Origin: Prostheceraeus crozeri
Lineage: Eukaryota; Platyhelminthes; Polycladida; Euryleptidae
Length of the DNA: 64,000 nt
Assembly (NCBI GenBank): GCA_907163375.1
Contig: CAJQUW010007894.1
Span: 1 to 64,000 of the forward strand
Reading direction: 5' to 3'
The notes beneath the pieces are model-generated. The model did not search any database and had not been told where the DNA came from. It was given only the letters and a program-made list of their open reading frames with translations. Numbering within the stretch: position 1 is the first letter of the stretch; each line of letters opens with the position of its first letter. The position numbers and the translations under genes are program-made. Shown one piece after another: positions 34,418-43,937 of the stretch.

Positions 34418-36099
34418 CAGAAGGCTTGCTCAACTATCATCCATAATGCCTTCATTCACCTACCATTCGCTTACTTCTACAAGAATGCTTCTTAAAAGCG
34501 TCGCTTCGATCAACTTTACTGCACTGGCACAACTTAAAAGCCGTTTTGGAGTTATTGTAAGTAACCATTTTTTCTGAAGCGAAAAAGGGAATATCATGAT
34601 TTTAAATTCATGTAGTAGACATGACTTGAGGATAGACAAGTTAAGCTGATGAATCCGTTACAGGAATTACTCAGAGGGGATCTCATCCCAACTCCAAGGC
34701 CTCGGCCCACAAATCCAACCTCCCGCGGACAGAGCATGCGTCATATCACTGTGTTGGTATCCGGACCCTGATTTTGACATGAAAACCAGTGGATTATTTA
34801 CATCAGGAAACAAGTCTCGAGCCGAAGCTCGCCTCCCAAAACTTTATAAATGTCTTAGTTGAAGTCAGAAGGCTCAAAACCTCATAACTAGCAAATTTAG
34901 CTAATTTAAATTTTTCAGCATTTTTGCACTACTTATAAAATTTTATAAGTAGTCTATAAATATAGCTCTGATCAAGAGCTATCACATGTCATTTAAATCA
35001 AGTCAAATGGACTTGTAGAAGCAAAGTTAGAAGCCTTTAAAGTTTTGGAGTCTTTTATGGCCTGGAGACGAAGGCCATCTCATGGCTAACCTATAAGTCT
35101 GGCGGCTTAGCTGATATCAGCAATGAAATTTTCTAAGTCGGTTTCTTAGAGAAACCCGAAATTTGGAATGTCCGATGCTAGCATCAGAGCTCAGAGAGAC
35201 GACCTACCGTTGACAATCTCTCGTCTTAATGACAAGTCTCTGTCGGTTCCCAGCTTATATAGTTTGTGGCGATCAGCTGATGACGTAAGATCCATCATCC
35301 AAAAACTTCTATCACCGATTCTAGAGGTCCGATTGAGCTGGAAATACACCATTTTAATGTAGAATTTGACGCTGAATCCGAATGTGGCCTCCGTTTTCCC
35401 ATCCGATGCTTCGTTTTGGCTCTACAGCCCACAGCCATCCCAAATTCGCCGTTAACTCTGTCGTTTTTCCCGAAAAATGTTGAAAATTTTTTTCTCGCCG
35501 ATTAAGCTGGAAATCACCCCACATATGTAGAATTTGACGCTGATTCCAAATCTGGTCTCAGATCTACCATTGGAGCAGCCGTTTAGACGCTAGAGCCAAA
35601 ACATCTCACATTCGCCGTTAACTATCGTTTTTCGCCAATCTCCCAAATCTTAAATGGCGTCTCACATCTAAACGAAGACAGATATGAACAAGCCGATTCT
35701 TTCAGTGAATTTGTCTCACTCTTAGCTTTCAAATGACACCTCACACGACAAAATCCATCCACTAGAAGCCAAGATCGAAGATAGCTCTCCCGAGGGGGGG
35801 GGGCGTCAGCGAAAATTTTTTCTCTCCGATTGCTTTCAAATTCACCATACTGATGCAGAACTTGACGCTGATTCCAAATCTGAAATCAGTTTTGCTCTCC
35901 GATGCTTCGTTTTGAGGCTACAGCCCAAAACGTCCACAATTTTACCTCTGTCGTTTTTTCGGAAAAATTTTGAAGAAAAATTTTTTCTCTCCGATTCCTT
36001 TCAAACTCACCATACCGATGCAGAATTTGACGCTGATCACGAATCTGAAGTCCGTTTCACTCTCCCGTGCCTCCTTCACCCTCAAAACACACTCTCACT

Positions 36100-36235
36100 C
36101 CACCACGTCAACCTGGTCGGTCGGCCAAGTCAACCTGGACGGTCGGCCAAGTCAGCCTGGACGGTCGGCCACGTCAACCTGGTCGGTCGGCCAAGTCAGC
36201 CTGGACGGTCGGCCAAGACAACCTCTCACTCCAAC
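36100..36235. repeat. Tandem repeat in Polinton 1 right TIR
   Basis: Five to six units of the form GTCAACCTGGTCGGTCGGCC, the inverted counterpart of 20437-20545. The copy number differs slightly between arms, as expected for a tandem array in an otherwise near-identical TIR. Confidence 0.8.
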
Positions 36236-36327
36236 CTGGGCGGCCGGCCAAGGTGGCGCGCTGTGTTTGTATTGGACCCACCCCATTTCGGGGCGCACGT
36301 GTTTATTATGGACCTTTACTTACTACT

Positions 36328-37647
36328 GACGGTGTCCCTACTCGACTTCTACGTGAGGGCGCATTGTGGCTAGCGTTGCCCATTCATCACATTTTCACGT
36401 TGTCCGTCACAAATCGGAAATTTCCCTCAATGTGGAAGATCGCTGATGTAATCCCTGTGGCTAAAAAGCGAAATCCATCTGTAAAAGACTTTCGGCCTAT
36501 ATCCTTGACATCTGTTCTCAGCAAAATTTTAGAACGTTTGGTATTGAGATCAATATCAACTCAGTTGTTATCTTTATATGGACCTTATCAATATGCATTT
36601 CGTCCTCGTGGTTTCACCGAATGTGCACTTGTGAAAATCCATGACTCTGTGACAACCTATCTTGATAATCCTGAAGTAACTGCTGTGAAAATGACGTGTT
36701 TAGATTTATCAAAGGCATTTGATAAAGTTCTTCCCAATATCTTATTAAATCATTTGTACACTCATAATGTCAATCGAGGGTTCATTTTATTGCTACCAAG
36801 TTATCTGTGTAATCTTTATCAACGAGTAAAATTGGAAGGCAATTTTGGCCCATTATCTAATGTACACTCAGGAGTCCCACAGGGATCAATACTTGGTCCG
36901 ACTTTGTTTGCATGTTTCATGGGATAGCTAAACGTTTCGCCTTGCTCTAAAATTGTTTTGTATGCTGACGATGTCACTTTAATAGAGCCTTTTGTAAATG
37001 GACATAATCCAAATGACATTCCACTTGTGAGTGAATGGATTGATTCACACAAAATGTCCTTAAATTTGTGTAAATCGAGTCAGATCTTTTTCCAAAAGGG
37101 CAGATTTTTCGATTCTTCAGAACACTGTGACATCCCTACTTTGAAAAATATATAGATTCTGGGTGTCTACTGGAACATTTCGTTGGATTGGAATTTTCAT
37201 TTCAATAAAATTTTAAAGCTTGCTGCGCAGCGATTATATGTCATTCGAACTTTGAAATCTTTTTTGTCAATTGATCAATTGACAATTGTATACAATGCTC
37301 TTGTTGCTCCGCTCCTGTTGTATGCTGCTCCACTTTTTGCTTTTCTTCCAAAGTGCATTGAAAGGAAAATTGAAAAGTTCCATCGTCGAGGGCATAGGAT
37401 AATCTGTGGCAGTGATTGTGTGAATATTACTCATTTTCCCTCATTGTCCTCAAAGAGATGTGAAAGAGCTATGCGATTTTTCCGGAGTTGTGAATCCTCT
37501 CCGTTACACCCCTTGCATCATTTGATCCCGGATAGAATGACTTATTCTGGTCAACTACGTCAGCCTGTTGCTGTTTCTGCTAGACGACTGCTTTCATTTG
37601 TTCCATGGGTGTGCTCTAAATTAAATGAAAACTCTACTGAATGGTGA
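36328..37647 (+). pseudogene. LINE ORF2, reverse transcriptase part
   Basis: Continues ORF2 directly after the Polinton 1 insertion (GVPTRLLREGALWLALPIHH). RT blocks in order: KDFRPISLTSVLSKILERL, KMTCLDLSKAFDKVLPNILL, VHSGVPQGSILGPTLF, VLYADDVTLIEPF, ILGVYWNISLDWNFHF, then a C-terminal region with CIERKIEKFHRRGHRIICG. Two in-frame TAG codons (36925-36927 and 37153-37155) inactivate it; otherwise the frame is kept. The FADD-type YADD box and the LGV block place it with the CR1/L2/Jockey side of non-LTR elements. Confidence 0.85.
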
Positions 37648-37732
37648 ATAGTGACTGCACTTTGTAAACATTTTCAGACATATCCCTATACTTAATGCGT
37701 AACTTATGATTTTCATTTCACAAATATACATT

Positions 37733-37754
37733 TCTTGTCTTGTCTTGTCTTGTC
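37733..37754. repeat. TCTTG microsatellite tail of the LINE
   Basis: Four to five TCTTG units end the LINE and abut the resumed hAT sequence. Short-repeat tails replace poly(A) in several LINE clades. Confidence 0.8.
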
Positions 37755-38104
37755 TTATAGTCTTTTCAAACGACTATAATAAGTATCCAAAGCAAAGGAA
37801 AAAACGTCAATCACCAAAAAATAAATATCAAATTTCCAGAAAATTTTGAAAAAATTGGAAAATTTTCCATTTGCATCACTAGAAGGTATGCAGCTCCAGG
37901 AGAAGAAGAAGAAAGTGAAGAACATCTTTATGAAAAATGGATAACCTGAGCGTGTAGTGAGGAACAGGGTGTACAAAGACCGTCCCAGACAGAGGGAAGA
38001 AGATGAAGAAGATTCTACGAGTGCCATACGTACCTGGAGTTCATCAACGCATTCAAGAGGTGGCAACGAAGATTGGTCTGAAGGTGCGGTGCTCAGTAGT
38101 ATAT

Positions 38105-38160
38105 AGTGTGACATCCGGCGCAAGGCTTCGCTTCGCTTTGCTTGCGCCGGATGTCACACT
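38105..38160. repeat. Terminal 20-bp-stem hairpin
   Basis: Perfect 20-bp stem (arms AGTGTGACATCCGGCGCAAG and its complement) with a 16-nt loop made of GCTTCGCTTCGC-type sequence, 10 bp from the left tip of Polinton 2. GC-rich in an AT-rich element. Confidence 0.9.
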
Positions 38161-38202
38161 TTTGCGGGTTTTTTTTCAAAATTTTCAAAAAATCAAAATT
38201 TC

Positions 38203-38600
38203 AAAAATTTAAGTTGTCCCAAAATATTACGTAATCGAAAATTTAAGTTGTCCCAAAATATCACGTAATCGAAAATTTAAGTTGTCCCAAAATATCACGT
38301 AATCGAAAATTTAAGTTGTCCCAAAATATCACGTAATCGAAAATTTAAGTGGTCCCAAAATATCACGTAATCGAAAATTTAAGTTGTCCCAAAATATCAC
38401 GTAATCGAAAATTTAAGTTGTCCCAAAATATCACGTAATCGAAAATTTAAGTTGTTCCAAAATATCACGTAATCGAAAATTTAAGTTGTGCCAAAATATC
38501 ACGTAATCGAAAATTTAAGTTGTCTGAAAATTTCACGTGGTCTAAGAATTTTGAAAATTTAGGCAGATGAAAATTTAAGTTGTCTCAAAATATCACGTAG
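38203..38600. repeat. 34-bp tandem array at the left end of Polinton 2
   Basis: About eleven copies of a 34-bp unit containing AAATTTAAGTTGTCCC and ATATCACGTAATCG, nearly identical in the centre and degenerate at the right edge. No spacers, so not a CRISPR array. Confidence 0.93.
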
Positions 38601-39050
38601 TCTCAATATACCAGAAGATTGTATTCAAAAATATTTCTTTAAGAATGTAACACAATCTCTTAGAATGCCTGTTATTGTTACTGCTTTGCACTCTGATGAA
38701 CCTCCCAATTGTAGGGAACAGCTGATACCCGCATTCATAAAACAATGCAGATCAAACAGCTGTTACCCGCACTTATGTCTTTCTCTTACCCCCACTTGCC
38801 AAATGTGTTGCCAGTTTTGCGACCGAAACCGCGACCAAAACCGTTTTGTTAGCCAAGTTGGCTCAGAAATTGGTCGCGGTTCATTGGTTACTTGAACGCC
38901 ATTGTTTTAGAAAGTTACAATTGTCGCGTCAACGTTGTCATAGGGATTTCATTGATGCTTATAAACTATATCTCATTTAACAAATTTTAAACTTATCTCA
39001 TTTCGTTTGAAAGAGAATACTTGCGTAAAGCGTTGCCTTTATCACAATAT

Positions 39051-39234
39051 CATGGTTGGATCTACTGAACGCCGACTTCGTATTCAAGTAAAACGACAGA
39101 GAATAGAAGGACTGACAAGGCAAATCATACAACTTCAATCGAGGAGCAATTTATTTCGTGATCATAACATTGGTGTCTTGTTTCAAAATCTTGGTGAAAG
39201 AAGAGTCAATTTTAGTATTGACAAAAAATTCTAA
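39051..39234 (+). CDS. Small basic hypothetical protein
   Basis: About 60 residues (MVGSTERRLRIQVKRQRIEG start), rich in Arg, Lys and Gln, with a helical look. Compact size, composition and position at the left end of Polinton 2 suggest a small early or core protein, but no family is recognised. Confidence 0.35.
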
Positions 39235-39269
39235 ACCTTATTGAAAAGAGACAGAAATTATTTTATAAT

Positions 39270-39368
39270 ATGAATAGACAATTATCAGAAGTTGAGGAAG
39301 AAAATATTATACAGCAAACAAGTCAACCTATTAATATTGAAGTATCAAACCCACCAACATATGAATAA
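39270..39368 (+). CDS. Short open frame ending in a PPxY late-domain-like motif
   Basis: A 32-residue reading (MNRQLSEVEEENIIQQTSQP) that finishes NPPTYE. PPxY motifs recruit NEDD4-type ubiquitin ligases in many viruses. The frame is very short and may be only part of something larger or chance. Confidence 0.25.
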   Translation: MNRQLSEVEEENIIQQTSQPINIEVSNPPTYE

Positions 39369-39775
39369 GTACAAGAACAAATGCGAATAGAAGAGCAACA
39401 ACGGCAACAGCATGCTCAAAGAAAAGAAGATAATCAACAACACCAATAGTTGTAACGTTTAGATTGAAGTTTGACGCTTCGTGTAAAATCTGCGATTCTT
39501 TATTCTTTTCTCCTGCAGGCTAATGTATTCATTTTTTTCTGATGAATAAAGATTTATCAACTGTCAACGTCGTTGTCACTTTTCAGTCTTCGCGTAATTA
39601 ACTAACAAAGAAAATGACAACTACATCTGAAAAGCAAGTAAGCAAGCAGTGATTCAAGAACTACCTAAAACTCAGTTTTTTTTCTAATTCATTTTGAAAA
39701 GTACATGAAGAAAATGGAAATCTGTAAAACAATGTAGATTAGAATAATTATAATATAATCATTTCAAAATCGAAT

Positions 39776-39899
39776 AAGTAGTAAGGAAAGTCATCATTGT
39801 GGAACAGTTTTAAATCAATACCACCCCCCTTCTGACTAAGTAGTAAGGAAAGACATCATTATGGAACAGTTTTAAATCAATACCCCCTCCCTTCTGACT
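39776..39899. repeat. 62-bp direct duplication
   Basis: Two adjacent copies starting AAGTAGTAAGGAAAG and ending CTTCTGACT, in non-coding sequence before the protease. Both contain AAGTAGTA, reminiscent of the Polinton tips. Confidence 0.75.
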
Positions 39900-39933
39900 T
39901 CTAGGGGTCCCTTAAGAAATTTTTTATTATAAA

Positions 39934-40425
39934 ATGAGCAACATAAATGAGTTTTTGAAATTATATGGAACACAAACAACAACGAATTTCGATTTAAAGA
40001 AAATCGTAAATTAATTGGGAATAAAGAATTTTCATGTTCTAATGAGCGACGAATTACAATTCCTAAAAAATAAGCCAACAGGAACCTTCAGTTCCCGGAA
40101 CAAAGTTCCATCAATAACTATAAATTTCATAACGAATCTTCACACTTCAGACCAAAAAGGCGTACATTGGTCTGCAGGTATCTTTAATAAAAATCGAGAT
40201 AATTACTATTTCGACCGCCCGGAGGCTGAGAACTATTGGTTCGACTCTTATGGACTTCCACCTACAAACGAAGTCAAAAACTTACTTGGCAATGGAATTT
40301 ATAATACATTTCAAATTCAAAAACCGGGAACTACTTATTGTGGTCAATTATGTCTTTATATTTTATTTAAATTACAAAAAGGAGAACCATTCCTTGATAT
40401 TATGTTAGAATTGAACGAACCGTAG
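39934..40425 (+). pseudogene. PRO: Adenain-type maturation cysteine protease (broken)
   Basis: Adenovirus-protease/Ulp1-like fold signatures: GVHWSAGIFNK (catalytic His), ENYWFDSYGLPPTNEVKNLL (Asp side, with the WFDSYGLPP hallmark of Polinton and adenoviral proteases), and TTYCGQLCLYILFKLQKG (catalytic Cys). These proteases cut capsid and core proteins during particle maturation. The stretch GTFSSRNKVPS before the His block is encoded by a GC-rich palindromic repeat absent from related proteases. A fossil copy. Confidence 0.8.
40081..40109. repeat. Double-hairpin repeat inside the protease region
   Basis: Two small palindromes in a row: GGAACcttcaGTTCC and GGAACaaaGTTCC. It reads in frame as Gly-Thr-Phe-Ser-Ser-Arg-Asn-Lys-Val-Pro. 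Confidence 0.75.
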
Positions 40426-40471
40426 GTTCTATGGCTACGCCTAACAAGGGAATTTCATTCCCGAAACGTTA
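40417..40471. repeat. Hairpin repeat cluster at the end of the protease region
   Basis: GAACCgtaGGTTC, then tatGGCtacGCC, then GGGAAtttcaTTCCC enclosed by CTAAC...GTTAG. The first two palindromes recur as a pair at about 44027-44045. Confidence 0.8.
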
Positions 40472-40594
40472 GTTCCAATAATAATGATAATGATAATTAA
40501 AAATCAGTTCGTTGTAATTCATTTTGATAAAATCGCCCTCTGATATTTTCATCATCTAAATCTTTGATTTCGCAAGTAATCGGATAAGTTTGGT

Positions 40595-40882
40595 TTATTT
40601 TACAAACTTCAAATATTTCTTTAGTCCAGTATCCGACGAAGCCTTTTTCAAATTTATTCTTATATTTAAATATTCTAACTCTATCTCCAATTTAAATTTC
40701 GGCTTAAGTTTCTGCAAATTCGGATTACTCTCATTCAAATTATTATTTTCGTTCGAATAATTATTCTCGAATATTTTTTTTCTTATCAAATCAGGGTCGT
40801 CAGAAGCATACTTTGGAGTTTCTTCAATACCAGAATGAACTTTATTATTGTACTCTTCTACAACTCCTGGTAATATCTTCAA
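40595..40882 (-). pseudogene. INT: Polinton 2 integrase region, C-terminal side
   Basis: Contains VEEYNNKVHSGIEETPKYA, matching the NNxxHSxIxxTP block that closes retroviral-type integrase cores, then a lysine-rich tail. It lies downstream of 41118-41840 in gene order. Part of a broken integrase region. Confidence 0.65.
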
Positions 40883-41117
40883 CTATTTCTGATTTCTTTG
40901 CTCAGTAAATTTCTTGAATAATTTATTTCTTAACGTCCGATAGAATCTTTCTATCACTACAGCTTTTCCAGCGTTTTCAGTTGAATAAACAGTTTCAAAT
41001 AGTGGCTGAACGTTTCGGTTATAAAATTCCGACCCTTTATCTACAAACAATTTCTTTGGCTTTCTATTACTTTCTTTAAAGATTTCTTCAAACGCATATT
41101 TAACTGACAGACCACTT

Positions 41118-41840
41118 TTATTTTTTTAAAGGCTTTACCCAAGCGTATCGTGTATATAAATCTATAACGGTCAATGCGTATTTGTAGTCCCTTTCATTCG
41201 GCGTATGAATAAGATCAGCACTCCAAATATCATCTTTATTAAATATTTTTACTTTCAATAAATATTTAAGCCTTCTGTATTCTTTATGAATTTCAGACGC
41301 ATAGCGGCTTGGGTCATTCGACATTTCGAACGCGTAGGTGAGAGCGTTGCTCTCGGACAGCTTCGCTGTCGTTTCATTTAAACCCTGACCAAATAATATT
41401 TTAGCTTGTAAAGCTTTCTTAACAAACATTCTTTCAATTCTTTCTCTAAAGGAAGGATTTTGAATACTATCTAATTCTTGAATCATTTTCTTATCAGCTG
41501 CATGTCGAGAACTTAGATCATGGTTTCGATAAGCTAAGTCATGCCTGTAAGCTGCGGCATCTACTCTATTTATTGGTTCTTCACCTGGTTTCGGATTATT
41601 ATTCTCATCTAGTCTTATATCTAATCGAGTTCCTGGACAGGTATATGAATGACCAGGAAGATGTTTTTCTTTCGAATATTTACTGCAAATAAATCCAGGA
41701 AAGTTTTCTAATGTTTTTTGTATGTCGTTACCTTCATAGATTTTACAATTTGAGTTTTTATTTTTGTTTAATAGATAATTTAATAACTCTAAATTAGCAA
41801 TTTTCAATTTAATTAAATTTTCGGAATTTGTAGAATTCAT
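41118..41840 (-). pseudogene. Parvovirus-type PLA2-like domain followed by integrase N-terminal part
   Basis: In one open segment of 240 residues. Residues of about 55-140 form a phospholipase A2-like domain of the parvovirus VP1u kind: LPGHSYTCPGTRLDIRLD, then NRVDAAAYRHDLAYRNHD with the HD pair, then SRHAADKKMIQEL. From about residue 185 the integrase begins: EIHKEYRRLKYLLKVKIFNK, DDIWSADLIHTPNERDYKYA, LTVIDLYTRYAWVKPLKK. PLA2-like domains breach endosomal membranes in parvoviruses and occur in many invertebrate Polintons; direct attachment to an integrase is less usual. A GC double hairpin (41340-41370) encodes part of the linker. It lies beside minor virion and capsid genes. Confidence 0.78.
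41340..41370. repeat. Double-hairpin repeat between PLA2-like and integrase parts
   Basis: GAGAGCgttGCTCTC, one base, GACAGCttcGCTGTC: two 6-bp-stem, 3-nt-loop hairpins back to back. In frame it contributes part of the NETTAKLSESNAL linker. Confidence 0.88.
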
Positions 41841-41880
41841 TTTTAAAGATAAAAAAAATTTTAAAGATAAAATAAAAGTT

Positions 41881-42363
41881 TTACCGAATCATACTAGGAC
41901 TTAGATATATTCCAGAACCATCTTTAGTTTCTTTAATTTCAATTAAATCATCAACATTGTGGAGAATATTTTTAAGAACTCGTTTTCCTTCATCAACTAC
42001 TTTTAATTTACTAATAAAATTATCTACTACTCCTTCTCCCTTAGCAACTTTCTCTAACTCTCTATTATGACGTTTTTGTTCTTCTAATGCTGCCTTCTCT
42101 GATTTATTTTTATTTACTGCTTGGACAATGCCAGCTGTCGCACCTGCAACACTTCCTGCTGCTGCTATACCTCCTATTATTAGTGGAATTAATGGGAGAA
42201 TCCCGCCATTCTTTTCTTCTTTTAATTGAATATTCTCTATCATTGGTTTACTTATGTAATACTTTTTTTTGTTAATCGTAATAGTTTTAGGGGTATTTTT
42301 GTCAACAATATTACGTAATTTTAATTCAACAGTTTTATTATTATTACTTTTCGCTTGCGACAT
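41881..42363 (-). CDS. Minor virion protein with membrane-active Gly-rich helix (pVI-like)
   Basis: A 160-residue protein. The N-terminal half is basic and polar; then comes Gly-Gly followed by a strongly hydrophobic Gly/Ala segment (KNGGILPLIPLIIGGIAAAG onward), then a charged coiled helix and a conserved-looking tail (GSGIYLSPSMIR). The Gly-Gly before a hydrophobic helix resembles maturation-protease sites and the membrane-lytic helix of adenoviral pVI; minor virion proteins of this type sit beside the major capsid gene in Polintons. Function inferred from position and shape. It looks whole. Confidence 0.55.
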   Translation of the reverse strand: MSQAKSNNNKTVELKLRNIVDKNTPKTITINKKKYYISKPMIENIQLKEEKNGGILPLIPLIIGGIAAAGSVAGATAGIVQAVNKNKSEKAALEEQKRHNRELEKVAKGEGVVDNFISKLKVVDEGKRVLKNILHNVDDLIEIKETKDGSGIYLSPSMIR

Positions 42364-42453
42364 TTTTAATAAAAAAATTTTAAGTTATCAAAAATTTTGA
42401 TCAATTCTAGTTATGAAAAATTTTAAGTTATCAAAAATTTTAATTAACTTATC

Positions 42454-42480
42454 GGAGCGAAGCTCCTCGAGGCTTCAGCC
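42454..42480. repeat. Double-hairpin repeat at the 3' end of the capsid gene
   Basis: GGAGCgaaGCTCC, then tcga, then GGCTtcAGCC. It spans the region just after and into the end of the capsid gene. Confidence 0.82.
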
Positions 42481-43803
42481 GATCCTTGCTATCTTTCCAT
42501 TAAGAATTTCAATAGAATAATTTACATCTTCTAGCAATAAACCATAGGCCATCAATGAAGTTGTGGAATCTTTCTTTTCAATATTAATTGTTACATCACA
42601 ACCAGTCTTGATAATATCTTCAGATTGTGCACTTAAATCGAAACAGAAAACAGGATATAAATGTCTCCAATCTCCAGGAGTTAATTGTGGTTCAACTCCA
42701 AATTCTATACGAAGATTTCTATAAGCATCATATCCTTCCATAAATTGATTATTGGTATCATCGAATCTTAATGGATCAATTGGATATCGGGTTTGATTTA
42801 ATGAAACTTGTAAACTTCGAATTGCATTAATATGGAAGGGATTATTGTTCTTATCAAAACTTGGAGAATTATTTCTTTGAAAAGTTAGTAATAAATATCT
42901 TGGAGTATTCGAAGTTCTAGAATAATTAAGAATAAATTCGGAAAAAGTTACAGAACTCGCAGTACGCTTTAAAAAATTTACTGGAATTGGTTTGTTAGTA
43001 TTTAATCTTTTTGCAATAGCTGTTTCAACCTCTAAACTAGGAGTAATATGCTTAATCCACCATTCAAGTCTATCAATTTTTAAATATGCTTTTTCTCCAG
43101 TCTTACCAAAAAAGATTAAGTCATTATTTGCTGTACGATGAATTATTAACTTAAATTTTAATTGATATGATATTTTGTCATAATCCAAATATCCGAATAA
43201 TGGAGACAATGACCAATTTACTGTCTGTTTACTTTTCTTGTTAAATTCATGTCTTTCTTTATATGCAATATTGTTTGTTTTATTTAAATGATTTGCAATA
43301 TTTTCTACATCTTTCGCAATTCCTGCGGCATCTGTTCCAGCGTGAGTTAAATCATCAACAATTATACCATCATTAGTATCAGGAAACCAACCTTCGATTT
43401 CATACTTTTTATTATTTTCACCAATTGTTACAAATCTAAGCATTGTATCAATTACACCTGGAGAATCACTTATTGTTTCTATATTTTGAGTTGCAACATG
43501 TAAACGCATTTGTGCAAATAATCTTGGAAAGAAATTATTCTCTAGTGCAATATTATCGGTTTCTGGTAATGGTGTTGTAAAATTGGCATCACTATATAAA
43601 GAATATTCACAGTGTAAAAATGAATCAGGTAAATATAAATAACTCTGCTGATTATCAACTTCAAAGATTAAATCACCTCCGGTATTTACTCTACTGGAAG
43701 ATCCGGGATTCATAGCAATTCTTATATAGTCATTCTTTTTTTGATTGTAACTGACGAACGGAGGATCGTCTAATCTAAATTTATTTTCGATAAGCGAAGA
43801 CAT
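42475..43803 (-). CDS. MCP: Double-jelly-roll major capsid protein
   Basis: A 442-residue protein matching the Polinton/adintovirus double-jelly-roll capsid family. The N-terminus (PPFVSYNQKKNDYIRIAMN) is followed by the first barrel with LPDSFLHCEYSLYSDANF. The second barrel has the family's conserved end: HINAIRSLQVSLNQTRYPID, FMEGYDAYRNLRIEFGVEP, TPGDWRHLYPVFCFDLSAQS, VTINIEKKDSTTSLMAYGLL and final strands YSIEILNGKIARIG. Trimers of such proteins form hexon-like capsomers. It is slightly shorter than many DJR capsids. The gene looks whole, is AT-rich, and starts with an A-rich leader before ATG like its neighbours. Confidence 0.85.
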   Translation of the reverse strand: MSSLIENKFRLDDPPFVSYNQKKNDYIRIAMNPGSSSRVNTGGDLIFEVDNQQSYLYLPDSFLHCEYSLYSDANFTTPLPETDNIALENNFFPRLFAQMRLHVATQNIETISDSPGVIDTMLRFVTIGENNKKYEIEGWFPDTNDGIIVDDLTHAGTDAAGIAKDVENIANHLNKTNNIAYKERHEFNKKSKQTVNWSLSPLFGYLDYDKISYQLKFKLIIHRTANNDLIFFGKTGEKAYLKIDRLEWWIKHITPSLEVETAIAKRLNTNKPIPVNFLKRTASSVTFSEFILNYSRTSNTPRYLLLTFQRNNSPSFDKNNNPFHINAIRSLQVSLNQTRYPIDPLRFDDTNNQFMEGYDAYRNLRIEFGVEPQLTPGDWRHLYPVFCFDLSAQSEDIIKTGCDVTINIEKKDSTTSLMAYGLLLEDVNYSIEILNGKIARIG

Positions 43804-43937
43804 TTTTATAAAAAATAATTTGACTTTTTGTTTTTCTCACAGACAGAAAAAATTTTTACTAAAATATAATTTTAAAATTTTACCAAAAAAATTTTACTAA
43901 AAAAGTTTTGCTAAAAAAATTTTACTAAAAATTTATT

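Larger units (their letters stand above)
15484..36327. mobile_element. Polinton 1, about 20.8 kb with 2.5-kb TIRs
   Basis: Bounded by a perfect 6-bp duplication GACGGT (15478-15483 and 36328-36333) and by inverted repeats starting AGTAGTAAGTAAAGGTCC, both Polinton hallmarks. The TIR arms are about 2.53 kb each: 33800-36327 on the right, and 15484-22829 on the left after discounting a 4.8-kb insertion. The only coding signals recognised are a broken polymerase and one capsid-related fragment; no integrase, major capsid, protease or ATPase was found. It is inserted in the LINE. The arms look nearly identical by eye, so it is probably young despite the broken interior. Confidence 0.92.
33800..36327. 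repeat. Polinton 1 right terminal inverted repeat
   Basis: Uninterrupted arm of about 2,528 bp, the reverse complement of the left arm with few differences seen by eye. It ends TACTACT next to the target duplication GACGGT. Confidence 0.93.
12820..37756 (+). mobile_element. Non-LTR retrotransposon (LINE, CR1/L2/Jockey-like group), split by Polinton 1
   Basis: A near full-length LINE of about 4.1 kb in two parts (12820-15483 and 36334-37756). It has a 5' untranslated region of about 650 bp, ORF1, ORF2 with an AP-type endonuclease and an RT, and a 3' tail of TCTTG repeats instead of poly(A). It lies inside hAT MITE copy 2: the hAT sequence breaks at TTTGAATATTACA and resumes at AGTCTTTTCAAACGAC. 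A clear target duplication is not evident. Confidence 0.85.
11886..37881. mobile_element. hAT-type MITE, copy 2, split by a 25-kb insertion
   Basis: Starts TAGTGATG at 11886 and ends CATCACTA at 37881, flanked by a perfect 8-bp duplication GAAGGTAT (11878-11885 and 37882-37889). The outer parts (11886 to about 12819, and about 37757-37881) match copy 1 along its length; about 1.06 kb remain when the inserted LINE is discounted, against 1,042 bp for copy 1. Confidence 0.88.

Noticed and set aside
36328-37647. Reverse transcriptase as part of a retrovirus
   Set aside because: The motifs and the endonuclease upstream are of the non-LTR type, with a TCTTG tail and no LTR.
38203-38600. Regular array that could suggest CRISPR
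   Set aside because: Units are contiguous 34-bp copies without unique spacers, and no cas-like gene is near.
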